Source of the DNA: Bacillota bacterium
GTDB lineage: Bacteria; Bacillota; Clostridia; Ch29
Direction of reading: 5' to 3'
Assembly: GCA_028686075.1 (NCBI GenBank)
Contig: JAQUCT010000001.1
Coordinates: 111,481 to 175,480 of the forward strand
Length of the DNA stretch: 64,000 nucleotides
Under the pieces are notes generated by a model. It was not told where the DNA came from and ran no database searches. It saw nothing but the letters and a program-made list of their open reading frames with translations. This document shows positions 1 to 12,100 of the stretch, in pieces; the stretch's first letter is position 1; each line of letters starts with the position of its first letter. The translations under genes were made by a program, and so were the position numbers.

Positions 1-920
1 TGATAACTGGGGCGGCACAGATGGACGGAGCGATAATAGTTGTATCGGCGGCCGACGGCCCCATGCCGCAGACAAGGGAGCATATACTGCTTGCTAGACA
101 GGTAAACGTACCCTACATAGTGGTATACCTGAACAAATGTGATATGGTTGACGATGAGGAGCTAATAGAGCTGGTTGAGATGGAAGTAAGGGACCTTTTG
201 AACGAATATAAATTCCCCGGTGACGAAGTACCGGTAATAAAAGGTTCTGCACTCAAAGCCCTGGAGGACCCGGACAGCGAATGGGCGGATTCAATAACGG
301 AGCTTATGGACGCAGTGGACAAATATGTTCCCACGCCGGAGCGGGACACTGACAAGCCTTTTTTAATGCCGGTAGAGGACGTATTCAGCATAACTGGCCG
401 TGGTACCGTGGCAACGGGCAGGATAGAAAGAGGCTCTTTGAAGGTACAGGACCAGGTTGAGATAGTAGGACTTACCGAAGAGTCAAGGACAGTGGTAGTA
501 ACAGGCGTAGAAATGTTCAGGAAGCTTCTTGACGAGGCAGTGGCCGGAGACAACATAGGAGCACTACTGCGAGGCGTACAGCGTAACGAGATAGAAAGGG
601 GCCAGGTGCTGGCCAAGCCCGGTTCGATAAAACCGCATACGCACTTTGAGGCGGAAGTTTATGTACTGACTAAGGAAGAGGGTGGAAGGCACACACCGTT
701 TTTCAATGGATACAGGCCTCAGTTCTACTTCAGGACAACCGACGTAACCGGTACCATAGACCTGCCGGAGGGCGTAGAGATGTGCATGCCCGGGGATAAT
801 ATCACCATGACCATAAAGCTAATAATACCCATAGCCATAGAAGAAGGTATCCGCTTTGCAATAAGAGAAGGCGGAAAGACGGTAGGAGCGGGAGTCGTAT
901 CCAAGATACTGGAAGGCTAG
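1..920 (+). CDS. tuf: Elongation factor Tu, copy 1 (5' end outside window)
   Basis: Open in frame from the window edge; protein identical to residues of the second tuf at 16261..17448; ends ...VVSKILEG. Confidence 0.97.
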   Translation, partial: ITGAAQMDGAIIVVSAADGPMPQTREHILLARQVNVPYIVVYLNKCDMVDDEELIELVEMEVRDLLNEYKFPGDEVPVIKGSALKALEDPDSEWADSITELMDAVDKYVPTPERDTDKPFLMPVEDVFSITGRGTVATGRIERGSLKVQDQVEIVGLTEESRTVVVTGVEMFRKLLDEAVAGDNIGALLRGVQRNEIERGQVLAKPGSIKPHTHFEAEVYVLTKEEGGRHTPFFNGYRPQFYFRTTDVTGTIDLPEGVEMCMPGDNITMTIKLIIPIAIEEGIRFAIREGGKTVGAGVVSKILEG

Positions 921-970
921 AAGACAGAGAGACGGGTACATTCCTTAGGTAATTAGGCCGGCGAATAGCG

Positions 971-1300
971 GACGGTGGTCAGTGGTTGGTGGCCAGGGAT
1001 AATCGGGGACATTTCGAAAGACAGTCTGACTGAAAGACAGGGGGACGGTTCTTGTGTCTGCCTTTTAGGATTGGATGCAGGGACAATGATCCGGTAAGCT
1101 GTTCGGTGCTTTGTGACAGCGGCCGGCGGTTAGCAGCCGGAGAGAAGTGATGGACAGACGGTGGTCAGGGAACGTTTAGGGGGCCTGATGCCCCATAAGC
1201 CTTCCCTGACGCCTGGCACCTGTGATCTGTTACCTGCAAGCTTTACCCTGACGCCTACCAACTGCGAACTACTAGTACCAATCACCTGTGATCTATTGTT
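971..1300. repeat. Downstream-of-tuf repeat region, copy A (TGGT/TTAG-rich 5' arm, GTCAGGGAA...TTCCCTGAC hairpin, CCTGGCACCTGTGATCTG... 3' arm)
   Basis: Similar order and sequence to the region after the second tuf (17446..17674). Confidence 0.55.
1035..1059 (+). repeat. REP-like small palindrome with GGACGGTTCT core (copy 1)
   Basis: AGACA-gggggacggttcttg-TGTCT; same core at 38441, 43513 and a variant at 56371. Confidence 0.5.
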
Positions 1301-1327
1301 GACAATCCAAACAATGTGTGGTAAATT
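1299..1327 (+). promoter_or_regulatory. sigmaA-type promoter upstream of rpmG-secE-nusG
   Basis: TTGACA - 17 nt - TAAATT. Confidence 0.6.
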
Positions 1328-1387
1328 TTATTGGTAATCTTAGGCTCCATACCGGGGGTTAGCCAGAGCGGTTCGGGAGGTGTAGTC

Positions 1388-1537
1388 ATGAGAGTTAAAG
1401 TAACCCTGGCGTGTACGGAATGCAAACAAAGAAATTATAACTCATTGAAGAATAAGAAAAACAATCCCGAAAGGATCGAAATGAACAAATACTGCAAGTT
1501 TTGCGGCAAGCACACTCTCCACAGGGAGACAAAATAA
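1388..1537 (+). CDS. rpmG: 50S ribosomal protein L33
   Basis: [57 protein letters not shown]. Confidence 0.97.
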   Translation: MRVKVTLACTECKQRNYNSLKNKKNNPERIEMNKYCKFCGKHTLHRETK

Positions 1538-1559
1538 TAAGCCAAAAAATATTTAGGGT

Positions 1560-1775
1560 GTGAGTTATATGGCGGGTGGGAAAAAAGGCTTTGGCAGCAA
1601 GGCTGTCAGATTCGTAAAAGAAACAAGGTCCGAGCTCAAAAAGGTAATATGGCCCGGCAGAAAAGAGCTGGTATCATTTACCTCGGTGGTTTTTGTTGCC
1701 GTGATAGCGGCGGCACTGCTGATATTTGTAGTTGACCTCGCCTTCGGACAGTTGCTGGGACTGATAATCGGATAA
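1560..1775 (+). CDS. secE: Preprotein translocase subunit SecE
   Basis: Small single-TM protein between rpmG and nusG, ETRSELKKVIWPGRKEL motif; start could be ATG 1569. Confidence 0.95.
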   Translation: MSYMAGGKKGFGSKAVRFVKETRSELKKVIWPGRKELVSFTSVVFVAVIAAALLIFVVDLAFGQLLGLIIG

Positions 1776-1807
1776 AAGGAGGGAAGGGCCGTTAGGCCCT
1801 TAAGTTT

Positions 1808-2335
1808 ATGTCTGAAATACAGCAAGCAAAATGGTATGTTATCCATACATACTCCGGTTATGAAAATAAGGTAAAGGCCAATCTGGAAAAGGCCGTTGAA
1901 AACCGGGGGATGCAGGATGTCATAGCCGAAGTGCAGGTCCCTATGGAAGAGCATTATGAGAGGAAGAACAATAAGCTCAAAAAGACGCTTAAAAAAGTTT
2001 TTCCTGGGTATGTGCTTGTAAAAATGGTTATGAATGACGAATCCTGGTATGTTGTACGTAACACCCGGGGAGTCACCGGTTTCGTGGGACCGGGGTCAAA
2101 GCCCGTGCCCCTTACCGATGAGGAGATAGTTAACCTGGGCGTTGAAGAGATACCCATAGTAATAGATTTCAAGGTTAAGGATTCGGTAAAGGTAATAAGC
2201 GGACCCTTTGAGAACTTTATAGGGACCATCGAGGAGATAAACCTTGATAAGCACAAGGTGAAGGTGCTAATATCCATGTTCGGCAGAGAAACTCCTGTAG
2301 AACTGGACTTTGTTCAAATTGAAAAAATCCGGTAA
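1808..2335 (+). CDS. nusG: Transcription antitermination protein NusG
   Basis: WYVIHTYSGYENKV, FPGYVLVKM, KOW region. Confidence 0.98.
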   Translation: MSEIQQAKWYVIHTYSGYENKVKANLEKAVENRGMQDVIAEVQVPMEEHYERKNNKLKKTLKKVFPGYVLVKMVMNDESWYVVRNTRGVTGFVGPGSKPVPLTDEEIVNLGVEEIPIVIDFKVKDSVKVISGPFENFIGTIEEINLDKHKVKVLISMFGRETPVELDFVQIEKIR

Positions 2336-2347
2336 GGAGGTGTAGTT

Positions 2348-2773
2348 GTGGCAAAGAAGGTTGTTGGAATGGTAAAATTGCAAATACCGGCAGGCAAGGC
2401 TACTCCGGCGCCACCGGTGGGAACCGCCCTGGGACCCCATGGGGTGAACATAATGGGCTTTTGCAAGGAGTTTAATGAAAGAACCGCAAAGCAGGCGGGG
2501 TTGGTCATTCCGGCGGTTATTACCATATATCAGGATAGGTCCTTTAGCTTTATAACCAAAACGCCTCCTGCTCCTGTACTGTTGAAGAAGGCGGCAGGTA
2601 TAGACAGTGGTTCCGGGGAACCCAACAGTGTTAAGGTAGGTAAAGTTTCAAAGGCCAAGGTAAAGGAAATAGCCGAACTCAAGATGGCCGACTTAAACGC
2701 CGCGGATATGGAAGCGGCCGTAAGGATGGTTGAGGGCACGGCAAGAAGCATGGGTCTGGTTGTGGAAGAATAA
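2348..2773 (+). CDS. rplK: 50S ribosomal protein L11
   Basis: [25 protein letters not shown]. Confidence 0.98.
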   Translation: MAKKVVGMVKLQIPAGKATPAPPVGTALGPHGVNIMGFCKEFNERTAKQAGLVIPAVITIYQDRSFSFITKTPPAPVLLKKAAGIDSGSGEPNSVKVGKVSKAKVKEIAELKMADLNAADMEAAVRMVEGTARSMGLVVEE

Positions 2774-2834
2774 ACAAACCGGATACTAAGTGGGAGGTAA
2801 AAATACCGCAAACACCACAGGGGAGGTAAAAGGA

Positions 2835-3533
2835 ATGCCAAAGAAAGGAAAAAAGTATCGTGAAAGCATAGGTCTTTACGAAGCGGATAAACAGTACGAT
2901 TCGATGGAAGCACTGGAGCTTTTGCAAAAGACCGCAAAGGCGAACTTTGATGAAACGGTGGAGATATCCATAAAGCTTGGGGTGGACCCGAGGCACGCGG
3001 ACCAGCAGGTAAGGGGAGCCATAGTATTGCCCCACGGTACCGGCAAAACCAGGAGGGTTCTGGTTATGACCAAGGGCGAAAAAGTTAAGGAAGCCGAGAA
3101 TGCGGGTGCCGACTATGTAGGCCTTGAAGAATACGTGGAGAAGATTCAGAAGGAAAACTGGCTTGAATTTGACGTGGTGGTGGCCACTCCTGACGTAATG
3201 AACGTTGTGGGAAGGCTTGGTAAAGTGCTTGGCCCCAAGGGGTTTATGCCCAACCCGAAATCCGGGACCGTTACCTTTGATCTGGCAAAGGCCATTGCCG
3301 AAATAAAAGCCGGTAAGATAGAGTACAGATTGGACAAGTCCAGTATAATACACGCCCCGATAGGAAGGGTATCCTTTGGGACCGAAAAGCTTGCGGAAAA
3401 CTACAAGACCCTTATGGAGGCCATTATCAAAGCAAGGCCAGCCTCTGCAAAGGGACACTATATAAGAAGTATTGTGATTTCCAGCACTATGGGACCGGGG
3501 ATTAAGATAAATACCGCGAAACCGGTTGACTAA
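2835..3533 (+). CDS. rplA: 50S ribosomal protein L1
   Basis: [10 protein letters not shown] start; [18 protein letters not shown] signature. Confidence 0.98.
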   Translation: MPKKGKKYRESIGLYEADKQYDSMEALELLQKTAKANFDETVEISIKLGVDPRHADQQVRGAIVLPHGTGKTRRVLVMTKGEKVKEAENAGADYVGLEEYVEKIQKENWLEFDVVVATPDVMNVVGRLGKVLGPKGFMPNPKSGTVTFDLAKAIAEIKAGKIEYRLDKSSIIHAPIGRVSFGTEKLAENYKTLMEAIIKARPASAKGHYIRSIVISSTMGPGIKINTAKPVD

Positions 3534-3564
3534 AAAACAGACAGAGTTTTAAAAAATTTAAATA

Positions 3565-3725
3565 TCCGATTTACCCAAGACAGTAGGAGCTTTTCAAGCT
3601 TAAACATTCCTACCGAGGTATAAAGCTAAGGTGTATAATTATTGCACTCTATTGCCTCCGCTTGTCCTTGGGCGGAGTTTTTGGTTTTAAGGCACGGGGA
3701 ATGCCCATTTTACCGGAGGAGGTGT
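3565..3725 (+). promoter_or_regulatory. Ribosomal protein L10 leader (L10(L12)4-binding autoregulatory element)
   Basis: AAGACAGTAGGAGC...CCTACCGAGGTATAAAGCTAA followed by CCTCCGCTTGTCCTTGGGCGGAGTTTTT hairpin upstream of rplJ. Confidence 0.8.
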
Positions 3726-3733
3726 AAAATCAA

Positions 3734-4258
3734 TTGGCGGACAACAAAAGCGTAAAACAACAGATAGTGAACGAGATTAAAGAAAAGCTTCAACGGGCCG
3801 GTGCAATTGTGCTGGTTGACTATAGGGGCCTCAACGTTGAAGAGGTTACAGAGCTTAGGAAAAGGTTCAGGGAAGCCGGGGCTGATTACAAGGTATATAA
3901 AAACACCCTTATGACCAGGGCTTTTAACGAGTTGGAGAACGAAAGCCTTATTCCCTATCTTACCGGGCCCAATGCCATAGCCCTTGGATATGACGACCCG
4001 GTGGCCCCGGCCAAAATTCTCGCAGACTTTGCAAAGGACCATGACAAGCTGGAGATAAAAGCCGGGATAGTAGATGGAAAGTTTATTGACGTTGATGGTG
4101 TTAAGACACTGGCCAGCCTGCCGTCCAAAGAAGTACTTGTGGCTCAAGTACTCGGTGGTCTAAACTCGCCGATTACCGGTCTGGTAAGCGTGCTGCAGGG
4201 TAATATAAGAAACCTTGTATATGCACTTAATGCTATTAGTGAGCAAAAAACTGCTTAG
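3734..4258 (+). CDS. rplJ: 50S ribosomal protein L10
   Basis: Family match by reading; TTG start; position before rplL. Confidence 0.96.
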   Translation: MADNKSVKQQIVNEIKEKLQRAGAIVLVDYRGLNVEEVTELRKRFREAGADYKVYKNTLMTRAFNELENESLIPYLTGPNAIALGYDDPVAPAKILADFAKDHDKLEIKAGIVDGKFIDVDGVKTLASLPSKEVLVAQVLGGLNSPITGLVSVLQGNIRNLVYALNAISEQKTA

Positions 4259-4286
4259 CAAATAAAAATTATGGAGGGATAAAACA

Positions 4287-4673
4287 ATGGCAAGCGAAAA
4301 AATCGAAAAACTTATTGAAGAGGTTAAAAATCTGACTGTATTGGAACTGTCCGAATTGGTTAAAGCCCTTGAAGAGGAATTCGGCGTAAGCGCAGCCGCT
4401 CCCATGGCTGTAGCGGCAATGCCCGCCGCTGGTGCTGCTCCTGCAGCTGCAGAAGAGGAAAAGACCGAGTTTGACGTAGTACTCGCCAGCATAGGGCAGC
4501 AGAAGATTAAGGTTATAAAGGTTGTTAGAGAAATAACAGGTCTTGGCCTCAAGGAAGCCAAGGAACTGGTGGATACCGCTCCCAAGCCGGTTAAAGAAGG
4601 CGTATCCAAGGAAGACGCCCAGTCCATTAAGGCAAAACTTGAAGAAGTGGGTGCCGGTGTGGAAGTTAAATAA
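4287..4673 (+). CDS. rplL: 50S ribosomal protein L7/L12
   Basis: Ala-rich hinge and [27 protein letters not shown]. Confidence 0.98.
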   Translation: MASEKIEKLIEEVKNLTVLELSELVKALEEEFGVSAAAPMAVAAMPAAGAAPAAAEEEKTEFDVVLASIGQQKIKVIKVVREITGLGLKEAKELVDTAPKPVKEGVSKEDAQSIKAKLEEVGAGVEVK

Positions 4674-4689
4674 ACTGTCCTTAAAGCAA

Positions 4690-4740
4690 AAACAAAACAA
4701 GAGGTAGGAAAGCATATTTTCCTGCCTTCTTGTTTTTTAA
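4690..4740 (+). terminator. Rho-independent terminator after rplL
   Basis: AAACAAGAGGTAGGAAA...TTTCCTGCCTTCTTGTTTTTT. Confidence 0.85.
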
Positions 4741-4761
4741 AATAAAATATTTTACATATGG

Positions 4762-4790
4762 TTGACAATAATACAACATTGTGTTAATAT
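4762..4790 (+). promoter_or_regulatory. sigmaA-type promoter upstream of rpoBC
   Basis: TTGACA - 17 nt - TAATAT. Confidence 0.6.
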
Positions 4791-5054
4791 TGTTAATTGC
4801 ATTGATATAAACAGAATTCTTAGTGCTACTTGTCGGTCACTTATGTCAATAGCTCTATAATTGCGTCTTTTGCAATGCGTAGAAATGCTAGCAAAGAGCT
4901 AGAAACGGGAGTATTAGTGGCGGCTAGTCATCGGATAAATATAATTAGTATTTATTATTATTTTTGTATAAAATATTTATTATATGGAAATAGTATAATA
5001 GATGTTTTTTGCCCAGTTATATACAATGCATTAATAGTATTACGTTCTTTTGTC

Positions 5055-5206
5055 TGTCATTCCGAAGAAACGAAACCCGAAGAATCCAACTCTGTCGCTT
5101 AAGATGGCGAAGCCCGAAGAATCTTATTGGAGAAAGGTTCTTCGCCAATGCTCAGGATGACACGCTAGGGGATGTAAAGCTTTAAATGCGTTATATATAT
5201 AGACTT
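5055..5206 (-). repeat. MITE-like dispersed repeat, left copy (inverted relative to the 63919..64000 copy)
   Basis: Reverse complement of 5150..5204 (tctatatatataacgcatttaaagctttacatcccctagcgtgtcatcctgagc) aligns to 63919..63970. Confidence 0.75.
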
Positions 5207-5270
5207 TTTTAGGTATAATGGTCGTCGGCTTGGTTGTTAAAATAATAGTATTATACGTTCTACTCGTATT

Positions 5271-5325
5271 AATGGCCTCCCTGTTGGAAAAAACGGACCG
5301 AAAATCGGGAGGCCCTTGTTTGCAG
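5271..5325 (+). promoter_or_regulatory. Hairpin in rpoB leader, possible attenuator
   Basis: GGCCTCCC...GGGAGGCC 8-bp perfect stem followed by cttgttt. Confidence 0.5.
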
Positions 5326-5365
5326 CGACTAAGTCGCTATTTTACTTTATTTCGAGAGGTGAACG

Positions 5366-8300
5366 ATGATGGTGCATCCTGTTCAAATGGGTAAGAAGAC
5401 TAGAATGAGCTATTCCAAAATTGATGAGGTTCTGGATATGCCAAACCTCATAGAGGTTCAGAAAAACTCCTACCTGTGGTTTTTGGAAGAGGGTCTGAGG
5501 GAGGTGTTCGAAGATATTTCTCCTATTCAGGACTACACCGGGAATCTGGTGCTTGAGTTCTTGGATTACTACATTGAGGATAAGCCCAAGTACTCGGTGG
5601 AGGAATGCAAGGAACGGGACGTTACATATTCCGCTCCCATGAAGGTAAGGGTAAGGCTTATAAACAGAGAAACGGGAGAAGTAAAGGAACAGGAAGTCTT
5701 CATGGGCGATTTTCCTCTTATGACGGACAAGGGTACATTCATCATTAACGGGGCTGAGAGGGTTATAGTAAGCCAGCTTGTAAGGTCTCCCGGGGTCTAT
5801 TATTCTGAAGAAATTGATAAGACCGGTAAGAGGCTTTTTTCAGCTACCGTAATCCCCAACAGGGGTGCATGGCTTGAATATGAAACGGATTCCAACGATA
5901 TAGTATACGTTAGGGTGGACCGGACCAGGAAGATTCCGGTAACGGTGCTGGTCAGGGCAATGGGGTACGCCACCAATAATGAGATAATAGAGCTTTTAGG
6001 GTCGGGCGAAAGGCTGTTGGCAACCCTTGAAAAGGACAACTCCAAGACATCCGAGGAAGCCCTTCTGGATATATACAAGAGACTTCGGCCGGGGGAACCA
6101 CCCACCATTGACAGTGCCCAATCTCTTATTAATACGCTGTTTTTTGACCCAAAAAGGTATGACCTGGCAAAGGTGGGAAGGTATAAATTCAACAAAAAAC
6201 TATCGTTGTGGTCCAGGATATGGGGTAAGATAAGTGCTCAGGACATTGTAAACCCTGCCACTGGGGAAGTTATAGTCGAAAAGGGACGAAGGATCGACAA
6301 GGAGCAGGCAAAGGCCATTCAGAACTCCGGTATAAACTCTGTTGATATAAAGTATGAGGATACGGAAGTAAGGGTAGTGGGCAACAATTTTGTGGACGTA
6401 AAGTCTGTGGAACTCCCCTTTGATATATCGGAAATAGACCAGCTTAAGCTGAGCAGGATGCTGTATTATCCGGTGTTGAAGGAAATTATGGATTCTGGCA
6501 GTTCTGCGGAGGAATTAAAGGAAAGCCTTAAGGAAAGGGTGGCGGAACTATCGCCAAAGCATATTATAATAGATGATATTATAGCATCGGTAAACTATGC
6601 ATTCGGTCTGGTCTACGAAACAGGAGACGTGGACGATATAGACCATCTGGGTAACAGGAGGCTCCGGTGTGTAGGTGAGCTTTTACAGAACCAGTTCAGG
6701 ATAGGCCTTTCAAGGATGGAAAGGGTGGTCAAGGAAAGGATGACCATTCAGGATATAGACGTTGTTACGCCCCAGGCTTTAATAAATATAAGGCCGGTGG
6801 TGGCGTCCATTAAGGAATTTTTTGGCAGCAGCCAGTTGTCCCAGTTTATGGACCAGACCAACCCACTGGCGGAACTTACGCACAAGCGAAGACTGTCTGC
6901 CCTTGGCCCGGGAGGTTTAAGCAGGGAGCGGGCAGGCTTTGAGGTGAGGGACGTACACAACTCCCACTACGGCAGGATATGTCCGATAGAGACCCCCGAG
7001 GGTCCCAACATCGGTTTGATTGGTTCATTGAGTACCTATGCCAGGATAAATGAATACGGGTTTATTGAGGCACCATATAGAAGGGTGGACAACAAACGGG
7101 GTGTGGTTACCGACGAGATAGTATATATGACGGCGGATGAAGAGGGAGAATATATAATAGCCCAGGCCAACGAACCTCTGGATGAAGAGGGAAGGTTTTT
7201 GGATAAAAAGATTACTTCAAGGGCGGGGACCAAAAGGGATATAGTGGTGGTTCCGTCTTTGGAGGTGGACTATATGGACGTGTCCCCCAAACAGGTTGTG
7301 TCGGTGGCTACATCCATGATTCCCTTCCTTGAAAACGACGACGCGAACAGGGCACTTATGGGTGCCAACATGCAGAGGCAGGCGGTACCGCTCCTAAAGC
7401 CTCAAGCACCCATCGTGGGTACAGGAATGGAGTATAAGGCGGCTGGGGATTCGGGAGTAGTGCTTATTGCTGAGGAAGCCGGTATTGTGGAAAAGGCAAC
7501 AGCGGAAGAGATAAGGATACGCCGGAAAAGCGACGGCGGTATGGATATATACCATCTACTCAAATTCAAACGCTCCAACCAGGGCACCTGCATAAACCAA
7601 AGGCCCATTGTATCGGTAGGAGAAGAGGTGCTAAAGGACCAGGTTATAGCCGACGGGTCCTCCACAAAGGAGGGGGAAATATCCCTTGGCAAGGACGTGC
7701 TTGTGGGCTTTATGACCTGGGAGGGTTATAATTACGAGGACGCGATACTTATAAGTGAAAAGCTTGTTATGAATGATGTGTACACATCCATCCATATAGA
7801 GGAATATGAAGCCGAGGCCAGGGACACAAAGCTTGGCCCCGAAGAGATAACCAGGGATATTCCAAACGTGGGCGAGGACGCCTTAAAGGACCTTGACGAA
7901 AGGGGAATAATAAGAATAGGTGCCGAAGTCAGGGCCGGGGATATACTGGTAGGAAAAGTAACGCCAAAGGGTGAAACGGAACTTACCGCCGAGGAAAGAC
8001 TCCTAAGGGCAATATTTGGTGAAAAGGCCCGGGAGGTCCGGGATACATCCCTACGGGTTCCCCACGGCGAATCCGGAATAATAGTCGATGTTAAGGTGTT
8101 TACCCGGGAGACCGGCGACGAGCTGCCACCTGGAGTGAACCATCTCGTAAGGGTATACGTAGCCCAGAAGAGAAAAATCTCGGTCGGAGACAAAATGGCG
8201 GGCCGGCATGGAAACAAAGGGGTAATATCCAGGATACTGCCTGAGGAGGATATGCCTTTTCTTCCTGACGGAACACCCCTTGAAATTGTGCTAAACCCCC

Positions 8301-9121
8301 TGGGGGTACCCTCCAGAATGAATATAGGACAAGTGCTTGAAGTGCATTTGGGCCTTGCAGCCAAAGAGCTGGGCTGGGAAATAGCCACACCGGTTTTTGA
8401 CGGAGCCAGTGAGGAGGACGTGTTTGAAACGCTGCGTCAGGCGGACCTTCCCGAAGACGGAAAGCTTATCGTATATGACGGAAGGACCGGCCTGCCCTTT
8501 GACAACAGGGTTACGGTAGGATATATGTATATGATGAAACTGGCACACTTGGTGGACGATAAGATACACGCCCGCTCCACCGGTCCCTATTCGTTGGTTA
8601 CCCAGCAGCCGTTGGGGGGTAAGGCCCAATTCGGCGGGCAGAGGTTCGGCGAAATGGAGGTTTGGGCCCTTGAGGCTTACGGTGCGTCCCATACGTTGCA
8701 GGAAATTTTGACGGTAAAATCCGATGACGTGGTGGGCAGAGTCAAAACCTATGAGGCCATAGTTAAAGGGGAGAACATTCCGGAGCCCGGAATACCCGAG
8801 TCCTTCAAGGTTTTGATAAAGGAACTGCAAAGCCTGGCGCTGGATGTGAAGGTTCTTTCGGAGGAAAACGAAGAAATAGCACTTAAGGAACTGGATGAGG
8901 ACGAGGAAGAAGCGGAAGAACTGTCGGTAAACATTGAGGGCAGAGAGGATGAACCGGAGGATATTTCCTACAGTGAGAGGCTTGACGAAGACGACGATGA
9001 AGAGGTTGAGGAAGAACTGAATTTAGACGACATACAGCCTATGGACGATGAGGACATTGAAATTGACGGTTCCCTTTTTGAGGACGAAGATTTTGAAAAA
9101 GACGATGAGTTGGATTATTAA
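5366..9121 (+). CDS. rpoB: DNA-directed RNA polymerase beta subunit, with long acidic C-terminal tail
   Basis: Full-length RpoB motifs; order rplL-rpoB-rpoC. Confidence 0.99.
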   Translation: MMVHPVQMGKKTRMSYSKIDEVLDMPNLIEVQKNSYLWFLEEGLREVFEDISPIQDYTGNLVLEFLDYYIEDKPKYSVEECKERDVTYSAPMKVRVRLINRETGEVKEQEVFMGDFPLMTDKGTFIINGAERVIVSQLVRSPGVYYSEEIDKTGKRLFSATVIPNRGAWLEYETDSNDIVYVRVDRTRKIPVTVLVRAMGYATNNEIIELLGSGERLLATLEKDNSKTSEEALLDIYKRLRPGEPPTIDSAQSLINTLFFDPKRYDLAKVGRYKFNKKLSLWSRIWGKISAQDIVNPATGEVIVEKGRRIDKEQAKAIQNSGINSVDIKYEDTEVRVVGNNFVDVKSVELPFDISEIDQLKLSRMLYYPVLKEIMDSGSSAEELKESLKERVAELSPKHIIIDDIIASVNYAFGLVYETGDVDDIDHLGNRRLRCVGELLQNQFRIGLSRMERVVKERMTIQDIDVVTPQALINIRPVVASIKEFFGSSQLSQFMDQTNPLAELTHKRRLSALGPGGLSRERAGFEVRDVHNSHYGRICPIETPEGPNIGLIGSLSTYARINEYGFIEAPYRRVDNKRGVVTDEIVYMTADEEGEYIIAQANEPLDEEGRFLDKKITSRAGTKRDIVVVPSLEVDYMDVSPKQVVSVATSMIPFLENDDANRALMGANMQRQAVPLLKPQAPIVGTGMEYKAAGDSGVVLIAEEAGIVEKATAEEIRIRRKSDGGMDIYHLLKFKRSNQGTCINQRPIVSVGEEVLKDQVIADGSSTKEGEISLGKDVLVGFMTWEGYNYEDAILISEKLVMNDVYTSIHIEEYEAEARDTKLGPEEITRDIPNVGEDALKDLDERGIIRIGAEVRAGDILVGKVTPKGETELTAEERLLRAIFGEKAREVRDTSLRVPHGESGIIVDVKVFTRETGDELPPGVNHLVRVYVAQKRKISVGDKMAGRHGNKGVISRILPEEDMPFLPDGTPLEIVLNPLGVPSRMNIGQVLEVHLGLAAKELGWEIATPVFDGASEEDVFETLRQADLPEDGKLIVYDGRTGLPFDNRVTVGYMYMMKLAHLVDDKIHARSTGPYSLVTQQPLGGKAQFGGQRFGEMEVWALEAYGASHTLQEILTVKSDDVVGRVKTYEAIVKGENIPEPGIPESFKVLIKELQSLALDVKVLSEENEEIALKELDEDEEEAEELSVNIEGREDEPEDISYSERLDEDDDEEVEEELNLDDIQPMDDEDIEIDGSLFEDEDFEKDDELDY

Positions 9122-9139
9122 TGAAGGGAGAGAAACCCC

Positions 9140-12100
9140 TTGTTCGAGCTTAACTTTTTCGATTCTATCAGGATCGGTCTGGCTGCACCGGAAAAAATAC
9201 GAGAATGGTCGAGGGGGGAGGTAAAAAAACCGGAGACCATAAACTACAGGACATTAAAACCCGAAAAGGAGGGTTTGTTCTGTGAAAAAATCTTCGGCCC
9301 CCAAAAAGATTGGGAGTGTCACTGCGGTAAATATAAAAGGGTAAGATACAAGGGTATTGTCTGTGACCGGTGCGGGGTGGAAGTAACCCGCTCCAAGGTG
9401 CGGAGGGAAAGAATGGGCCATATTGAGCTTGCGGCACCCGTATCTCATATCTGGTATTTCAAGGGGATACCCAGTCGTATGGGACTTTTGCTAGATATGT
9501 CGCCAAGGTCCCTCGAAAAGGTTTTATACTTTGCTTCCTATATAGTTATCGACCCGGGCACAACCGGCCTGGCAGAGAAGCAGCTGCTGACCGAAAAGGA
9601 ATTCAGAGAGATGATCGAAAAGTACGGGAATAAATTCAAATATGGCATGGGAGCCGAGGCAATAAAGGAGCTGCTGCATAGGATAGACCTGGATAAGCTG
9701 TCGGCCGAACTGAAGGTACAGCTTGGCGAGAGTACCGGCCAGAAAAAGATTCGTGCAACAAGAAGGCTTGAAGTGGTTGAAGCCTTCAAAAAATCCGGCA
9801 ACAAACCCGAATGGATGGTGCTGGACGTTATCCCGGTGATTCCGCCGGAACTAAGGCCGATGGTACAGTTGGACGGCGGCAGGTTTGCCACCTCCGATCT
9901 GAACGACCTTTACAGAAGGGTGATAAACAGAAACAACCGCTTAAAGAGGTTGCTGGACCTGGGAGCACCAGATATAATTGTAAGAAACGAAAAAAGAATG
10001 CTACAGGAAGCTGTGGATGCATTAATAGATAACGGAAGGCGGGGACGGCCGGTAACGGGACCGGGCAACCGACCTTTAAAATCGCTGTCCGATATGTTAA
10101 AGGGCAAGCAGGGGAGGTTCCGTCAAAACCTTCTTGGCAAGAGGGTGGACTATTCGGGCCGTTCGGTTATAGTGGTGGGTCCGGAATTGAAGATGTACCA
10201 ATGCGGGCTTCCCAAGGAGATGGCCCTTGAGTTGTTCAAACCCTTTGTAATGAAGAAACTGGTGAATGAAAACTATGCTCACAACATAAAGAGTGCAAAA
10301 CGGATGGTGGAAAGAATAAGGCCGGAGGTCTGGGACGTCCTTGAGGAGGTCATAAAGGAACACCCGGTACTATTAAACAGGGCACCCACGCTGCACAGGC
10401 TGGGCATACAGGCCTTTGAACCGGTTCTTGTTGAGGGGCGGGCCTTAAAAATACATCCGCTGGTATGTACCGCATACAACGCTGACTTTGACGGCGACCA
10501 GATGGCGGTACACGTGCCACTTTCGGTGGAGGCCCAGGCGGAGGCAAGGATTCTGATGCTGTCCACCAACAACATACTAAAACCCACCGATGGCAAGCCG
10601 GTGGTCAGTCCCACCCAGGACTTGGTGCTCGGTCTTTATTACCTGACCGCCCACGTCCCTGGGGAAAAGGGAGAGGGTAAAGTGTTTCGGGATTATAACG
10701 AGATGCTGATGGCCTATGAGGAAAGGGATGTGGAGCTTCATTCAAAGGTAAAGGTAAGGATGACCGATAGGTCTGACGGTTCCACCGGCATGGTGGAGAG
10801 CACTGTAGGGAGATTCATATTCAATCAGGCCATCCCTCAAGAGCTTGGGTTTTTGGATAGAAGCATTCCGGAAAATAGGTTCAAACTGGAAATAGACCAA
10901 CTGGTTGATAAAAAAACTGTTGGAAAGATAATAGACCGGTGCTACAGACTATATGGAAACACCGAGACCGCCGTAGTACTGGACCGAATGAAAGAACTGG
11001 GCTTTAAGTATTCCACCAAGGGAGCAATAACCATATCGGTGTCGGATATGCTTATCCCTGGAGAAAAGGCGGAGCTTTTGTCCAAGGCGGATGAAGAAGT
11101 GGATACGATAGAGAAACAGTACAGGCGGGGACTTATCTCAAATGATGAAAGATATCAAAAGGTAATAGAGACCTGGACCAGGGTCACCGAGGATGTCACC
11201 GATGCGCTTATGAAAAATCTTGACCCGATGAACTCCATATTTATGATGGCCCACTCGGGAGCAAGAGGAAGCAAAAACCAGATACGTCAACTGGCGGGAA
11301 TGAGGGGCCTCATGGCAAACCCCTCCGGCCGAATCATAGAGTTGCCAATTAGGGCTAACTTCAGGGAAGGGCTTACGGTACTGGAGTTTTTCATATCCAC
11401 CCATGGCGCAAGGAAGGGACTGGCGGACACGGCCCTAAGGACTGCGGACTCCGGGTACCTAACCCGGAGGCTTGTGGATGTCAGCCAGGACGTTATCGTA
11501 AGGGAAGAGGACTGTAGCACCAATCAAACCCTCGAAGTAAGCAGCGTTCTTGACGGCAGGGATGTTATTGAAGACCTTTCCGACAGGATTTGGGGCAGGT
11601 ATACACTACACGATGTACTGGACCCCAGTACCGGCGAGGTGGTAATACCGGCGGATACTCTGATAAACGATTATTATGTTGATAAGGTGCTCAAGGCCGG
11701 TATAAAGAAGGTTCCCATACGTTCGGTGTTAACATGCCGTTCCAGACACGGTGTATGTGCTAAGTGCTACGGCGTAAACCTTGCAACCGGGGACTCGGTA
11801 AATGTGGGCGAATCCGTCGGTATAATTGCGGCCCAGTCCATAGGGGAGCCCGGAACCCAGCTTACAATGCGTACCTTCCACACCGGCGGTGTGGCCGGGG
11901 ACGATATTACCCAGGGTCTGCCTAGGGTTGAGGAGCTGTTTGAGGCCAGAAAGCCCAAGGGGCTTGCTGTAATAGCGGAGGTTTCCGGTACTGTCAAGAT
12001 AAACGATAGCAGGAAAAAAAGGGAGGTAACGGTAATAACCGATGAAGGGGAAGCCAAGAACTACCTGATTCCCTATGGTGCATGGATAAAGGTAAAGGAC

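Noticed and set aside
113-616. Long antisense ORF (167 aa) in tuf, repeated at 16647..17150, and many other minus-strand ORFs across 1..36.9 kb
   Set aside because: All overlap strongly supported ribosomal or polymerase genes; Ser/Thr-rich translations typical of antisense of biased codons.
1330-1388. GGTTAGCCAGAGCGGTTCGGGAGG looked tRNA-like upstream of rpmG
   Set aside because: Cannot be folded into acceptor/anticodon/T arms; it is the rpmG leader and SD.
4830-5102. 90-aa + strand ORF between rplL and rpoB
   Set aside because: Lies in the long leader and its end (CHSEETKPEESNSVA) is translated repeat DNA; no SD or family resemblance.
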